Source: Planctomycetia bacterium
Lineage (GTDB): Bacteria > Planctomycetota > Planctomycetia > Pirellulales > UBA1268
Assembly (NCBI GenBank): GCA_010027105.1
Contig: RGVT01000159.1
Span: 1 to 6,449 of the forward strand
Direction of reading: 5' to 3'
DNA length: 6,449 nt
Position 1 is the stretch's first letter. Every line of letters begins with the position of its first letter. The notes beneath the pieces are model-generated. The model ran no database searches and was not told the DNA's origin. It was given only the letters and a program-made list of their open reading frames with translations. Made by a program: the position numbers and the translations under genes. Of the stretch, positions 1 through 6,112 are shown in pieces.

Positions 1-894
1 GTCGACCATTCCTGGGATTCGCTCCTCGCCTCGGCCCGGCTGGCCGAGCAGTGGCACGGCCGCGGCTGGCTGCTGGTCTACGACGCCACCCGCTGGGCGG
101 GCCTGCAGGTGTGGCTGCAGGCGCTGCTCACCGCCGGCCGCGTCGTGGTGCCCGCCTCGCGCGACCCCGACGTGGTGGCGCGGGCCTGCGTCGACGAGGA
201 GGTGTCGATGCTGCCGGCCACGCCCACGCTCCTGCGCCGGCTGATCACCTCGGGCGACCGGGATCTCGTGGCCCGGATGAGCCCCGACCGGATCACGCTC
301 GGCGGCGAGGCGGCCGACCCGCAGCTCCTCGAGCAGGCCCGGACGCTGTTTCCGGCGGCCACGATCGGGCAGGTGTACGCCACCACGGAGCTCGGCGAGG
401 TGTTCCGCGTCACCGACGGGCTGCCGGGCTTTCCGACCGAGTGGATCGGCCGGCCGCTGCCGGGGGGCGCGCGGCTCTCGCTGCGGCGCGACGGCGAGCT
501 GCTCGTGCAGCTCTCGCGCGACACCGCCGAGGTGGCCACGGGCGACCTCGTCGAGCGCCGCGGGAGCCGGTTCGAATTCACGGGGCGGCGGAGCGACGTG
601 ATCGTGGTGGGCGGGGGCAAGGTGTATCCCAAGCGGGTCGAGGAGATCCTGCGCGGGGTGCCCGGCGTCGCCGACGCCCGGGTCTACGGCATGCCGAGCG
701 CGATCACGGGCGAGCTCGTGGCGGCCCAGATCGTGATCCACCAGCCGCTTCCGCGCGCCACCACGCCCGACGCCGTGCGGGCCGCGGCGCTGGCGCTGTG
801 CCGCGAGCGGCTCGAGCCGGCGGCGGTGCCGCGGCTGCTCGACATCGTGAAGCGGCTCGACACCACCCCCGCCGGCAAGATCTCCCGCCGCTGA
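1..894 (+). CDS. ANL-superfamily AMP-binding acyl/aryl-CoA (or acyl-ACP) ligase, C-terminal part, 5' truncated by the window edge
   Basis: This frame is open from base 1 to a TGA at 892-894, giving 297 codons without a start, so the N-terminal part with the P-loop-like A3 motif lies outside the window. Visible ANL motifs, in order, are YATTE (fragment residues 126-130, the A5 adenine-pocket motif), ATGD (179-182, the A7 ribose-binding Asp), GRRSDVIVVGGGKVYP (A8 hinge, around residues 194-209) followed by the VEEIL helix, and TPAGK with Lys293 (A10 catalytic lysine). Family members adenylate a carboxylate with ATP and pass the acyl group to CoA or a carrier-protein thiol in the cytoplasm. The substrate cannot be read from the sequence. 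The SDR reductase gene starts 23 bases downstream on the same strand, so the two are probably co-transcribed. The domain order is complete for the C-terminal half and nothing looks broken. Phenylacetate-CoA-ligase-like and fatty-acyl ligases are both possible. Confidence 0.9.
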   Translation, partial: VDHSWDSLLASARLAEQWHGRGWLLVYDATRWAGLQVWLQALLTAGRVVVPASRDPDVVARACVDEEVSMLPATPTLLRRLITSGDRDLVARMSPDRITLGGEAADPQLLEQARTLFPAATIGQVYATTELGEVFRVTDGLPGFPTEWIGRPLPGGARLSLRRDGELLVQLSRDTAEVATGDLVERRGSRFEFTGRRSDVIVVGGGKVYPKRVEEILRGVPGVADARVYGMPSAITGELVAAQIVIHQPLPRATTPDAVRAAALALCRERLEPAAVPRLLDIVKRLDTTPAGKISRR

Positions 895-917
895 GCGTCG
901 ACGCGCACCCCACCTCC

Positions 918-1637
918 ATGCCCACGTCCCTCGTCTCCGGTGGCTCGCGCGGGCTCGGGCTCGCCGTGGTCGAGCGGCTGCTCGGGCGGGGCGACCGCGT
1001 GGCCACGTTCTCCCGCTCGGGCTCGGAGAGCCTCGCGCGGCTCGGCGCGGCGCATCCCGGCCGGCTGCACGCCGAACTGCTCGACGCCGCCGACGCCGGG
1101 GCGGTGCGGGCGTTCGTCGGGCGCGTGGCGGCGGCGTTCGGCTCGATCGACCACTGCATCGCGAACGCGGCGGTCGCCCACGAGGGGGTGCTCGCCACGA
1201 TGGCCGACGCCGAGATCGACGCCATGCTCGCGGTCAACCTGCGCGGGGCGATCGTGCTCGTGCGCGAGGTGGTGCGGCAGATGCTCGTGGGGGCCGAGGG
1301 CCCGTCGATCACGCTCGTATCGTCGGTGGTGGCCGCGCAGGGGGGCCCCGGGCTCGCCGTCTACGCCGCCACGAAGGCCGCCCTCGAGGGGTTCGCCCGC
1401 AGCCTGGCCCGCGAACTCGGCCCCCGGGGCATCCGGGTCAACGCCGTCGCCCCCGGCTTCCTCGACACCGACCTTTCGGCCTCGCTGCCCGAGGAACACC
1501 GGGCCCGGATCGTGCGCCGCACGCCGCTCGGCCGCTTGGGCCTGCCGGCCGACGTGGTGGGCGCGATCGACTTCCTCTCGAGCCCCCGCGCCGGCTTCAT
1601 CACGGGCCAGGTGCTCACGATCGCCGGCGGAGCCTGA
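918..1637 (+). CDS. FabG-like short-chain dehydrogenase/reductase (SDR), 239 aa
   Basis: A classical SDR of normal family length. The Rossmann glycine motif SGGSRGLG lies at residues 7-14 (Ser replaces the usual Thr), and the NAG-type motif appears as NAAV at 83-86. The catalytic tetrad is complete: Asn107, Ser136, Tyr149 and Lys153 in YAATK, with the 13-residue Ser-Tyr spacing of FabG. The stretch GIRVNAVAPGFLDTD and the C-terminal GQVLTIAGG are typical of 3-oxoacyl-ACP reductases. Arg in FSRSG after the second beta strand suggests NADPH. I chose the ATG at 918 because the glycine motif needs only a few residues before it; the same frame is open far upstream, but that stretch only shadows the ligase gene. 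No clear Shine-Dalgarno is seen. The gene follows the acyl ligase by 23 bases, consistent with reduction of an activated 3-oxoacyl intermediate. An equally plausible role is sugar or alcohol oxidoreduction, since SDR sequence rarely fixes the substrate. Confidence 0.92.
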   Translation: MPTSLVSGGSRGLGLAVVERLLGRGDRVATFSRSGSESLARLGAAHPGRLHAELLDAADAGAVRAFVGRVAAAFGSIDHCIANAAVAHEGVLATMADAEIDAMLAVNLRGAIVLVREVVRQMLVGAEGPSITLVSSVVAAQGGPGLAVYAATKAALEGFARSLARELGPRGIRVNAVAPGFLDTDLSASLPEEHRARIVRRTPLGRLGLPADVVGAIDFLSSPRAGFITGQVLTIAGGA

Positions 1638-1660
1638 GCCTGTCGCCCTCGCCCTGTCAC

Positions 1661-1685
1661 GCGACGTCGCGCTCCGGGGCCCCGG
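1661..1685. repeat. two adjacent perfect palindromes downstream of the SDR gene
   Basis: GCGACGTCGC (1661-1670, 10 bases) and CCGGGGCCCCGG (1674-1685, 12 bases) are each self-complementary and sit 23-48 bases after the SDR stop codon. They could form short GC-rich stems that slow RNA polymerase, or bind a dimeric regulator. No T-run follows, so a standard intrinsic terminator is not supported, and in DNA this GC-rich palindromes also arise by chance. Confidence 0.3.
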
Positions 1686-1718
1686 GCCCGCCGGCGGCCC
1701 TGCATCCGGCGCAACCGC

Positions 1719-1742
1719 TTGACGCGCACAATGTTGTAGAAT
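1719..1742 (+). promoter_or_regulatory. candidate promoter for the acyltransferase gene
   Basis: TTGACG (1719-1724) resembles a -35 box and TAGAAT (1737-1742) a -10 box, in a locally AT-richer patch of an otherwise very GC-rich gap. The spacer is only 12 bases, well short of the usual 16-18, so either only one box is used or a non-housekeeping sigma factor is involved. The position, 50 bases before the GTG start, is right for a promoter, and the 154-base gap argues that the acyltransferase is not simply read through from the SDR gene. Confidence 0.3.
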
Positions 1743-1781
1743 TTCGCTGTCGGGAATTTCCGGAAGATCGGTTGCCACCCA

Positions 1782-1785
1782 GAGG
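1782..1785 (+). promoter_or_regulatory. Shine-Dalgarno GAGG that fixes a GTG start
   Basis: GAGG (within AGAGGAACGG) stands 6 bases before the GTG at 1792. No ATG lies nearby in this frame before the Rossmann motif, so the site decides the start. It is the clearest ribosome-binding site of the left block. Confidence 0.6.
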
Positions 1786-1791
1786 AACGGA

Positions 1792-2481
1792 GTGCGCGCA
1801 GACCTGGCCCAGCGTTTCGCCCCCCCCGCCGCCGTCCGGCGGATCCTGATCGTGGGAGCCGGGGGGTTTGGCCGCGAAGTCCTGCACTGGGCCCGCGACG
1901 CCTGGCCTGAGCATGCCCGCACGTTCGCCGGATTTCTGTCCGCCGACCCGTCCGCCCTTCGCCACCACGCGCTCGACGCCCCGATCCTCGCCGATCCCGC
2001 CGCCTTCACACCCGAGCCCGGCGACGCCTTCCTGCTTGCGATCGGCATCCCTGGCGTGCGCCGGCGCGTGGCCGAGGATCTCGAGCGGCGCGGGGCGGAG
2101 TTCCTCACGCTCGTGCACCCCACGGCGATCGTCGCCGCCTCGGCCACGATCGGCTCTGGCTCGATCCTGTGCCCTTTTTCGATCGCGAGCGACGCAGTGC
2201 GGCTCGGCCGATTCACGCTCATGAACTACCACTCGTCCCTCGGCCACGACGCCGCCACGGGCGACTTCGCCGTGCTCTCTCCCTACGCCACGCTCGGCGG
2301 CGCCGCCTCGATCGGCCCTGACGTTTTCATGGGCCTTCATGCCTCCGTCGGCCCCGGCGCATCGATCGGCCCGCGGAGCAAGGTGGCCGCCAACTCCGCC
2401 GCCCTCCACGACGCCCCCGCCGACACCCTCATCCACGGCGTCCCCGGCCGCCATTTCCCGCTGATCGGGTCAGCACCGTGA
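1792..2481 (+). CDS. NeuD/PglD-family sugar acyltransferase (left-handed beta-helix), 229 aa
   Basis: The N-terminal domain carries a Rossmann-like nucleotide-sugar-binding motif, ILIVGAGGFGREV (residues 18-30), and a GIP loop at 85-87. From about residue 109 (HPTAIVAASATIGSGS) the chain becomes hexapeptide repeats with recurring I/V-G turns (ATIGSG, ASIGPD, ASIGPR), the left-handed beta helix of acetyl-CoA-dependent transferases. His152 in LGHD occupies the place of the catalytic base of NeuD/PglD proteins. The end GVPGR matches the family's usual G-V/N-P-A/G-R terminus, so the protein appears complete; its length is close to the ~210 residues usual for the family. Known members acetylate sialic acids or UDP-amino sugars in the cytoplasm; the exact sugar and acyl donor are not readable. 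The start is GTG with GAGG 6 bases upstream. With the acyl ligase and FabG-like reductase upstream, transfer of a non-acetyl acyl group is a possible inference. The stop overlaps a broken gene on the other strand. Confidence 0.9.
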   Translation: MRADLAQRFAPPAAVRRILIVGAGGFGREVLHWARDAWPEHARTFAGFLSADPSALRHHALDAPILADPAAFTPEPGDAFLLAIGIPGVRRRVAEDLERRGAEFLTLVHPTAIVAASATIGSGSILCPFSIASDAVRLGRFTLMNYHSSLGHDAATGDFAVLSPYATLGGAASIGPDVFMGLHASVGPGASIGPRSKVAANSAALHDAPADTLIHGVPGRHFPLIGSAP

Positions 2482-2544
2482 TTGCGTCACGAACGGTCGA
2501 AAGGACTCTACCCGCAACGCCGCCCGAAACTGCTCGATCGTCAT
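2470..2544 (-). pseudogene. 5' remnant of an FRPF-type small hypothetical protein
   Basis: On the - strand an ATG at 2542-2544, preceded by AGGGAG (2552-2557, 7 bases away), opens a 24-codon frame beginning MTIEQFRAALR and containing FRPF. From memory, planctomycete genomes carry many unnamed proteins of roughly 70-100 residues that start this way (MT-E-F/L-R ... PFRPF) and then continue with a LADGR-like segment. Here the resemblance stops right after FRPFV, and the frame ends at 2470 inside the acyltransferase gene. I therefore read it as a gene cut off by recombination near base 2485. It sits 26 bases after the stop of the next - strand ORF, as in an operon. The family recognition is by memory only; a genuine 24-residue peptide is possible but less likely. 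Confidence 0.5.
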
Positions 2545-2570
2545 TTGGTATCTCCCTGCGTCAAGGATAC

Positions 2571-2843
2571 CTACCGGATAATTCCCGACTCATCGAGAAA
2601 TTCCACGGGCGCGGTGTCGCTACCGTGCTCCCACATGAGCGAAAAGAACCAGACGCCGCTTTCGCCGATGCAGAATTCGGCAGGCGTAAAGGCGAGGCGG
2701 GATTGCAGCGGGGGCGTTTCCCGCTGCGGCACATATTCGGCCTGCCAGCCGAATGCCTCGCCCTGCCATTCGCGTCCGACCGCATGAAGCCGATGAGCAA
2801 ACTCACGGATGTCTTCTGTCTCGGGCACCACAACCGGCAGCAC
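2571..2843 (-). CDS. conserved-looking small protein of unknown function, 90 aa
   Basis: I do not recognise a named family. The frame uses a GTG start at 2841-2843 (an in-frame TAA at 2862-2864 limits it upstream) and ends TAG at 2571-2573. The product reads like a real soluble globular domain: acidic, without signal peptide or membrane segment, and unusually rich in Trp and aromatic residues (Trp26, 33, 65 and 71 in REWQGEAFGWQAEY and GVWFFSLMWEHG). One Cys is present at residue 58. The frames opposite and beside it give low-complexity Arg/Ser/Pro-rich chains, which supports this frame. It begins 13 bases after the stop of a DUF4160-like tail and ends 26 bases before an FRPF-type gene start, all on one strand, so it was probably the middle gene of a small operon. 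With the upstream gene truncated, its native promoter may be lost. Confidence 0.6.
   Translation of the reverse strand: MLPVVVPETEDIREFAHRLHAVGREWQGEAFGWQAEYVPQRETPPLQSRLAFTPAEFCIGESGVWFFSLMWEHGSDTAPVEFLDESGIIR
2705..2727. repeat. 8-bp inverted repeat (hairpin) inside the 90-aa ORF
   Basis: GCAGCGGG (2705-2712) and CCCGCTGC (2720-2727) are perfect complements separated by a 7-base loop. No T-run follows on either strand, so it is not a typical terminator. It lies between converging transcription units (acyltransferase on +, exported protease-like gene on -) and could pause both, but it is also simply the coding sequence of a hypothetical protein. Confidence 0.3.
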
Positions 2844-2856
2844 CGATTCGTGGCCG

Positions 2857-3006
2857 TCAGCTTATCGAATTCTCGCCTGAACCGTCGCCATATTTCGCTT
2901 CCTCCGCTGCCCAAGCAGCCATGATTTCCTCTTTGTATTCCTCGAGAATTCTACCGATCTCCCGCAATTCGTGCGGTTCCCGCAGACGCTCGTGCTGAAC
3001 CTGGTC
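2857..3006 (-). pseudogene. C-terminal remnant of a DUF4160-like protein
   Basis: Reading the - strand onward from the stop of the PEP-CTERM gene, in the same frame, 49 codons are open to a TGA at 2857-2859. They encode HELREIGRILEEYKEEIMAAW followed by an acidic tail. The pattern HELREI-x-RI-(x)n-E-x-I-(x)n-AW matches the end of DUF4160 proteins, small bacterial proteins usually paired with another small gene (often DUF2442). The N-terminal part of that domain (the FxFxxxE-PPHIH-type segment) is absent and is replaced by the end of the PEP-CTERM gene, and there is no plausible start codon before the conserved helix. This is therefore best read as a 5'-truncated gene. The match is by pattern memory and the segment is short, so confidence is moderate. 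The only ATG (2920-2922) would give a 21-residue peptide. Confidence 0.45.
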
Positions 3007-5118
3007 CTAAATAGTGCGCCGTCGGAAAGCAGCCGTCAGCGCTGCCCCAAGAGCGGCCAGGCCGAACGCCGCCGGCTCGGGCACGATCACGAGTTGCATC
3101 ACCCGGCCGTTGGTCACGGTGCCGTCGGTGAAGTTCGCACTCACCACGCTCACGGTCGACACGGTCACACTCTCGTAGGTCGGCCAGAAGGTCGTATCGA
3201 GCAGGTAGTAGCCCTGGCCGGCGTAGCTCTTCGCGTTTCCGAGACCATTGCCGAGCACGTAGTACGTGAACGAGGCGTTTTGGATGGTGGAGAGGAAGTT
3301 CTCCGATGCACTGGTAAAGAATCCACCCTGGAACGTGTCGCCGAGGGCGAGGCACGTCACGCCGAGGTACACGTCGATCTCATTTGCGGCCCCGAGCGCC
3401 GCCGTGAACGGGGCGGATGGATCGATGAGTCGCAGCACGTCGTTGCCGCTGGCCGTGCCCGTGCCCCAGATCGGCGCGCCCGTCTTGGCGAACTCGAAGC
3501 TGAAGTCGAGGCCGCCCGTGGGGTTCACGTTCGTCGCCGTGAGGATCCCGGGGCTGTTTCCCGGCCCCACCGCTCCGGAGCCCGTGATCGCCCCCACGCG
3601 GCCGGAGCCCCCGAGCACGGCCCCGGCATCGATCGTCACGCCGCTCGAGGAAGCGATGTTGCCGTCGACGACGAGGGCCCCGGAGTGCACCCACGTGCCG
3701 CCGGTGTAGCTGCTCGAGCCGGTGAGTTCCAGCCGCTGGCCGGACAGCGCCAGTCCGCCCGTGCCCGACACGGCCCCCGTGATCCGGGCCGTCCCGCTGC
3801 CGGCGATTTCGAGCAGCTTGCCGTTGGTGTTGATCGCGCCGGCGGTGACTCCGCCCGAGCCGACGTTCCAATATTGATGGTCGCCGAGCACGAGGCCCGC
3901 CGTGAAGGTCTGCCGCAGCGGCGCATAGTTCGTGAGTCCGCCGCGTCCGATCGTGAGCGCGTTGGATCCGGAAAACGTGAACCCCTGCGCCGCCCCCGCG
4001 GTGGTGCTAAAAAAGATCCCGCGCAGGTTCGCCGCGGCGTTCATGGTCACCGTCGTCGGCACCGAGCCGCCCGCCTGGAAGCCGACGTACTGGTCGGTCC
4101 GCACGCCGCCCGACCAGTTGCCGCCGCTCGAGATCGACGTGCCGGCCGAGCCCGTCCACAGGGCGTTCATGTTGCCTTGGACGCGCAGGGCGTATCCATC
4201 GGGGGTCATCACGGCGTTCGCCGCGTTCATGGCCCCCGGAACGGCCAGCATGCTCATCACGTTGTAGGGGTCGCTCACGCCGCTGTTCAGCCCGATCACC
4301 GTGAGTTCGGCGCCGCCAGCGGGATTCGTCCACCCGACGAGCAACGGGCTGCCGGAGTCACCCTCAACGAGTTGCACGCTGGGCGTTCCACTGCGATCGG
4401 TGATCACAACGCCCGACGTCGGATCGCTCGACGCCAGGCCGGAATTGCTGATCACCACGGGAGCCGTGCGCGGGCTGCCGTTGGTCACGTCGCCCCGGCC
4501 GTAGGCGAGCGCGGTGAGGCCGACGTAATTCCCGTACGTCGGCGCCGCCGAGGAACTGTTGAGGTCGAGCACGGCGTAGCGGGCCATGCTCGTAGATGTG
4601 GCGATCGGGGCCGCGAGCGTGCCGAGGGCGAGGTCCGGCGCGGTGACGCCGCCGTTCGTGAGCACGACGCCGAAGCCGAGGTTCGAGATCCCGGAGTTGG
4701 TCCCGCTGAAGATGCTTCCGTCGCCTCCGAGGATGCTCACGCCCTGCGTCAGCAGCCCACCGTTCTCGTAGTGCTGGGCGGTGAGGAAATGCCGCGGGCT
4801 CAGCAGGGCCAGGCCCTTGTAGCTCGACGCGGCGTACGTCGTGGTGCTCCAGCCAACGCCCGACCAGTCGTATCCTGCGCCCGCGAAACTGCCGCTGGTG
4901 TTGGGCGCCGGGTTCGTGGGAAACCCGCTCGTGAAGCGGTCGTTGACGGCGGCCGAGTAGCCCGTCACGTCGAGTCCCGCCGCTGGACGAGAGCCCGTGA
5001 CGGCCGTGCTGAGCAACAAAAAGACCGCGCCAAGGCGACGACCACGAAGCATAGCCGACGTGCGTCCGGTCACGAGTGTGCCTGGAAGAAAACGATGGCT
5101 TGACCCAACCTCTCGCAT
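3007..5118 (-). CDS. exported trypsin-fold (S1-like) protein with autotransporter-type beta repeats and PEP-CTERM anchor, 703 aa
   Basis: Residues ~23-49 form a signal peptide: basic LRGRR, hydrophobic AVFLLLSTAV, and a small-residue end RPAAG. A chymotrypsin-like domain follows with an apparently complete triad: His116 in LTAQH, Asp162 in PDLALG and Ser255 in EGDSGSP. After about residue 318 the chain becomes Gly/Ser/Thr-rich beta structure. Residues ~455-525 match the autotransporter-associated beta-strand repeat (LELTGSSSYTGGTWVHSGAL, then GAVLGGSGRVG and GPGNSPG). The end is a PEP-CTERM sorting signal: VPEP at 679-682, a hydrophobic Ala/Leu/Gly segment, then RRR. Such signals direct surface proteins through exosortase processing in EPS-producing bacteria. 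The only Cys is residue 589, so there are no disulfides. The ATG at 5116-5118 gives the longest form; the ATG at 5050-5052 (Met23) gives 681 residues and a more ordinary signal peptide and may be the true start. Neither has a clear Shine-Dalgarno. Whether it is an active protease is unproven. Confidence 0.9.
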   Translation of the reverse strand: MREVGSSHRFLPGTLVTGRTSAMLRGRRLGAVFLLLSTAVTGSRPAAGLDVTGYSAAVNDRFTSGFPTNPAPNTSGSFAGAGYDWSGVGWSTTTYAASSYKGLALLSPRHFLTAQHYENGGLLTQGVSILGGDGSIFSGTNSGISNLGFGVVLTNGGVTAPDLALGTLAAPIATSTSMARYAVLDLNSSSAAPTYGNYVGLTALAYGRGDVTNGSPRTAPVVISNSGLASSDPTSGVVITDRSGTPSVQLVEGDSGSPLLVGWTNPAGGAELTVIGLNSGVSDPYNVMSMLAVPGAMNAANAVMTPDGYALRVQGNMNALWTGSAGTSISSGGNWSGGVRTDQYVGFQAGGSVPTTVTMNAAANLRGIFFSTTAGAAQGFTFSGSNALTIGRGGLTNYAPLRQTFTAGLVLGDHQYWNVGSGGVTAGAINTNGKLLEIAGSGTARITGAVSGTGGLALSGQRLELTGSSSYTGGTWVHSGALVVDGNIASSSGVTIDAGAVLGGSGRVGAITGSGAVGPGNSPGILTATNVNPTGGLDFSFEFAKTGAPIWGTGTASGNDVLRLIDPSAPFTAALGAANEIDVYLGVTCLALGDTFQGGFFTSASENFLSTIQNASFTYYVLGNGLGNAKSYAGQGYYLLDTTFWPTYESVTVSTVSVVSANFTDGTVTNGRVMQLVIVPEPAAFGLAALGAALTAAFRRRTI

Positions 5119-5353
5119 GATAAGTCGGGAAATGCGTCCGGTTCAAGGATCGGGCCAAACTTCAAAATCTGCCCTGTCGTCATGCCCCAAGAGTAGCTAT
5201 GCCTCGCTATATTTCTCCCCAAGGGGTGCATTCGCTCCGTCCGCGCACTGAAGACCACCACTCAGCGGAACGAAGTGCGCGCGCCCTGCGCTGCATGCTT
5301 GTGCGGCGATCTGCGGCCGGCCGAGTTGAGTGCTGTAGGCACTGTTGAAGCAC
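5119..5353. other. divergent intergenic region between the PEP-CTERM and FkbM genes
   Basis: These 235 bases must hold the start signals for both flanking genes, which point away from each other. I find no convincing -35/-10 pair for either. A perfect 5-bp inverted repeat AGTGC-TGTAG-GCACT (5329-5343) ends 10 bases before the FkbM ATG, where it could act as an operator or a small 5' hairpin masking the start; at 5 bp it may be chance. The - strand frame crossing the region (5197-5439) shows no protein-like features and overlaps the methyltransferase start. Confidence 0.5.
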
Positions 5354-6112
5354 ATGCTCCGAAGTTTCGCTGAAAAGTCACTCCGCAACGTGGCTTTTCG
5401 CCGTCGTTTGCCGGCCCAATTTGGCTCGACGCCGATCATTGTCTCGCCCTCATGCGGATTGCGCTATCTCCATCCAGACATCTCCACAGTCGATCCAACC
5501 TTGTTCGCGCTCGCTGAGCGCTTCGTACACCCCGGCACCGTTGTGTGGGATGTGGGTGCAAACTCCGGGCTCTTTGCATTTGCCTGCGCGTTTCGATGCG
5601 GAAAATCCGGTGCCGTCGTAGCATTCGAACCCGATACCCAACTCGTCGCGATGATGCGGAAATCTTGTGCCCTCCAACCGCCAAGAAACTCGCGCGTGAC
5701 CGTCGTTCCCGTCGCGTGTGGCAAAGACCTTGAGCCTCGGGAATTTCTCCTGTCTGTTCGCTCCCGCAGCATGAATCATCTTGCGGGCTACGGCTTTCGT
5801 CAGGCCGGAGGCCACAGTGAGTCTCAAACGGTCCTGTGCATTCCCTTGGATTGGGCAATGGATTTTTTTCCTCGGCCCGCGGTGCTGAAAATCGACGTCG
5901 AGGGAGCTGAACTCGAGGTTCTGCACGGTGCGGAGAAGGTGCTTCAAACCGCCCGCCCGGTGGTGATCTGCGAAGTCTCGTCGCCCATGGCAAGGGATGT
6001 CGCAACTCTGCTGCATAAGCATCGTTATCGCGTCACCGACGCCGACGCGCCCGATGACGATGAAGATCTTGACTTGGCACCATGGAACACGCTGGCGGTT
6101 CCTGCGAACTGA
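5354..6112 (+). CDS. FkbM-family SAM-dependent methyltransferase, 252 aa
   Basis: The SAM-binding motif I, VVWDVGANSGLFAF, is at residues 63-76. An acidic residue ends the second strand (VVAFEPD, Glu92), and the FkbM signature KIDVEGAELEVLHG spans residues 179-192. FkbM-type enzymes O-methylate hydroxyls, commonly on sugars of surface polysaccharides, glycolipids or antibiotics; the acceptor here is unknown. Length is normal for the family and the C-terminus (NTLAVP) is typical. I placed the start at the ATG at 5354; a TTG nine bases upstream (5345) is in frame and possible. No clear ribosome-binding site is seen. GC at third positions is visibly lower and codon choice more mixed than in the ligase and SDR genes, suggesting a different origin or later transfer. 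It is cytoplasmic, with no signal peptide, and likely part of a glycan-decoration set, though it is separated from the acyltransferase by an oppositely oriented gene. Confidence 0.92.
   Translation: MLRSFAEKSLRNVAFRRRLPAQFGSTPIIVSPSCGLRYLHPDISTVDPTLFALAERFVHPGTVVWDVGANSGLFAFACAFRCGKSGAVVAFEPDTQLVAMMRKSCALQPPRNSRVTVVPVACGKDLEPREFLLSVRSRSMNHLAGYGFRQAGGHSESQTVLCIPLDWAMDFFPRPAVLKIDVEGAELEVLHGAEKVLQTARPVVICEVSSPMARDVATLLHKHRYRVTDADAPDDDEDLDLAPWNTLAVPAN

Noticed and set aside
51..917. + strand open frame upstream of and continuous with the SDR gene
   Set aside because: It lies out of frame over the ligase gene and gives Arg/Ala/Gly-rich sequence; only the part from the ATG at 918 is a real protein.
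1661..1710. Intrinsic terminator after the SDR gene
   Set aside because: Palindromes are present but no T-run follows, so only a repeat is reported.
684..2222. 512-codon - strand open frame across the ligase end, SDR and acyltransferase
   Set aside because: It is antisense to three genes with clear family motifs; its product is Arg/Gly/Ala/His-rich low-complexity sequence without domains. Long antisense frames are normal in DNA of this GC content.
2478..2924. 148-codon + strand frame over the small-gene islet
   Set aside because: It is antisense to the more protein-like 90-aa ORF and the two remnants, begins inside the acyltransferase stop region, and has no recognisable features.
3380..3720. 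Possible tandem DNA repeats in the Gly/Ser-rich part of the PEP-CTERM gene
   Set aside because: Similarity is at the level of the protein's beta-strand pattern; I see no near-identical DNA units, and no CRISPR-like spacing.
2971..5103. 710-codon + strand open frame antisense to the PEP-CTERM gene
   Set aside because: The other strand encodes signal peptide, catalytic triad, beta repeats and sorting signal. This frame yields Arg/His/Ala-rich sequence with no motif and is a GC-driven shadow.
5197..5439. 80-codon - strand frame in the divergent region
   Set aside because: It overlaps the FkbM N-terminus, has no ribosome-binding site or domain, and its composition is unremarkable; treated as intergenic.
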